Positions 63,276 through 64,000 of a DNA stretch of 64,000 nucleotides are shown here, one piece after another; within the stretch, counting starts at the first letter, position 1, and every line of letters begins with the position of its first letter. The stretch lies in assembly GCF_003060885.1 (NCBI RefSeq), contig NZ_QAIG01000007.1:1-64000 (forward strand), read 5' to 3'. The translations under genes and the position numbers were made by a program. The DNA is from Pseudomonas sp. HMWF032 (GTDB taxonomy: Bacteria; Pseudomonadota; Gammaproteobacteria; Pseudomonadales; Pseudomonadaceae). The notes beneath the pieces were generated by a model that saw only the letters and a list, made by a program, of their open reading frames with translations, was not told the origin of the DNA and did no database searches.

Positions 63276-64000
63276 ATGGCAAAAATCGGATTTATCGGCA
63301 CCGGCATCATGGGCAAGCCTATGGCGCAGAACCTGCAAAAAGCCGGGCACACCCTGTTCTTCTCCGAGCATTTTGAAAAAGCTCCAGCCGACCTGATCGG
63401 CGACAACGGCATCGGCCTGGCCAACCCACGTGAAGTGGCGCAGGAAGCCGAATTCATCATCGTCATGGTGCCGGATACCCCGCAGGTTGAAGACGTACTG
63501 TTCCGCAAGGACGGCATCGCCGAAGGCGTTGGCGCGGGCAAGGTGGTGATCGACATGAGCTCGATCTCCCCTACTGCCACCAAGGTCTTCGCCGAGAAGA
63601 TCAAAGCCACTGGCGCTGCCTACCTCGACGCGCCGGTATCCGGCGGTGAAGTCGGTGCCAAGGCGGCCACCCTGTCGATCATGATCGGCGGCTGCCCGAA
63701 TGCCTTCGAACGCGCGCTGCCGCTGTTCCAGGCCATGGGCAAGAACATCACCCGCGTTGGCGGTAACGGGGACGGTCAGACCGCCAAGGTCGCCAACCAG
63801 ATCATCGTTGCTTTGAACATCCAGGCTGTGGCTGAAGCCCTGCTGTTCGCCGCCAAGAATGGCGCCGATCCAGCCAAGGTGCGTGAAGCGCTGATGGGCG
63901 GTTTCGCCGGTTCGAAGATCCTTGAAGTGCACGGTGAGCGCATGATCAAAGGCACCTTCGACCCAGGCTTCCGCATCAGCCTGCACCAGAAGGACCTCAA
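63276..64000 (+). CDS. glxR: Tartronate semialdehyde reductase (3' partial)
   Basis: NAD(P)H-dependent reductase that makes D-glycerate from tartronate semialdehyde. The frame runs off the right edge after about 241 residues of some 295. Seen: Rossmann motif GFIGTGIMGKPMAQNL, EFIIVMVPDTPQVEDVLF, DAPVSGGEVGAKAATLSIMI and catalytic-Lys segment GQTAKVANQIIVALNIQAVA, then GSKILEVHGERM. The start is ATG 63276 with GAGGATAG upstream, 17 bp after hyi. It completes the glyoxylate-to-glycerate route. Confidence 0.95.
   Translation, partial: MAKIGFIGTGIMGKPMAQNLQKAGHTLFFSEHFEKAPADLIGDNGIGLANPREVAQEAEFIIVMVPDTPQVEDVLFRKDGIAEGVGAGKVVIDMSSISPTATKVFAEKIKATGAAYLDAPVSGGEVGAKAATLSIMIGGCPNAFERALPLFQAMGKNITRVGGNGDGQTAKVANQIIVALNIQAVAEALLFAAKNGADPAKVREALMGGFAGSKILEVHGERMIKGTFDPGFRISLHQKDL

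Noticed and set aside
1..64000. Prophage, tRNA-associated island or integron
   Set aside because: No phage structural genes, integrase or tRNA seen; the only foreign unit with borders is the transposon at 41.3-46.5 kb.

Overview
The window reads as chromosome of a Pseudomonas-type gammaproteobacterium. The evidence is mnmC, rlmKL, rmf, pyrD, a 521-aa Aer receptor, a ferredoxin-type sulfite reductase followed by a DUF934 gene, and a purine/ureide/glyoxylate block whose gene content and order resemble the P. aeruginosa PA1500-PA1520 region as I recall it. I saw no rRNA, tRNA, CRISPR array or prophage. mnmC is cut by the left edge and glxR by the right edge.

Layout. 1-7.6 kb: RNA-modification and housekeeping genes (mnmC, rlmKL, rmf, pyrD, a DUF2835 gene and one unknown gene). 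7.7-24.9 kb: a giant adhesin (3,958 aa) with an N-terminal retention module and a TAAG protease site, divergent from its own type I secretion genes (TolC-type outer-membrane protein, LapB-type ABC transporter, LapC-type adaptor). 25-41.2 kb: ordinary genes, namely a DTW-domain tRNA modifier, aer, a TonB receptor overlapping aceK, an EamA transporter, DUF1883, an RlmN-like radical SAM enzyme, an epoxide-hydrolase-like protein, uppP, a chemoreceptor with an unknown partner gene, cysI and DUF934, plus two sub-50-aa genes. 41.27-46.47 kb: a 5,199-bp transposon with 28-bp perfect terminal inverted repeats and a 9-bp target duplication, carrying a DDE-type transposase and a two-gene BcgI-like restriction-modification system. 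It sits exactly in the loop of what was a bidirectional terminator.

46.5-64 kb: purine-base catabolism. A GntR/FCD regulator diverges from an AzgA-type permease. uraH diverges from puuE-uraD-alc-allA-puuD, which take urate to allantoin, allantoate, ureidoglycolate and glyoxylate. A Tsx-like porin, a periplasmic binding protein, moaA and a TetR regulator follow. gcl-hyi-glxR then take two glyoxylates to tartronate semialdehyde and glycerate, with a divergent GlcG/HbpS-like gene. A palindrome of core TTGT-NN-ACAA occurs in each main control region of this block (eight copies), which points to one regulon, probably controlled by the GntR protein.

Most notable: (1) the transposon with a complete-looking restriction-modification cassette; (2) the TTGT-NN-ACAA regulon reaching moaA, a porin and the glyoxylate genes; (3) the adhesin with a recognisable LapG-type site, two von Willebrand A domains with DxDGD loops and long near-identical internal repeats; (4) two tiny conserved-looking genes.
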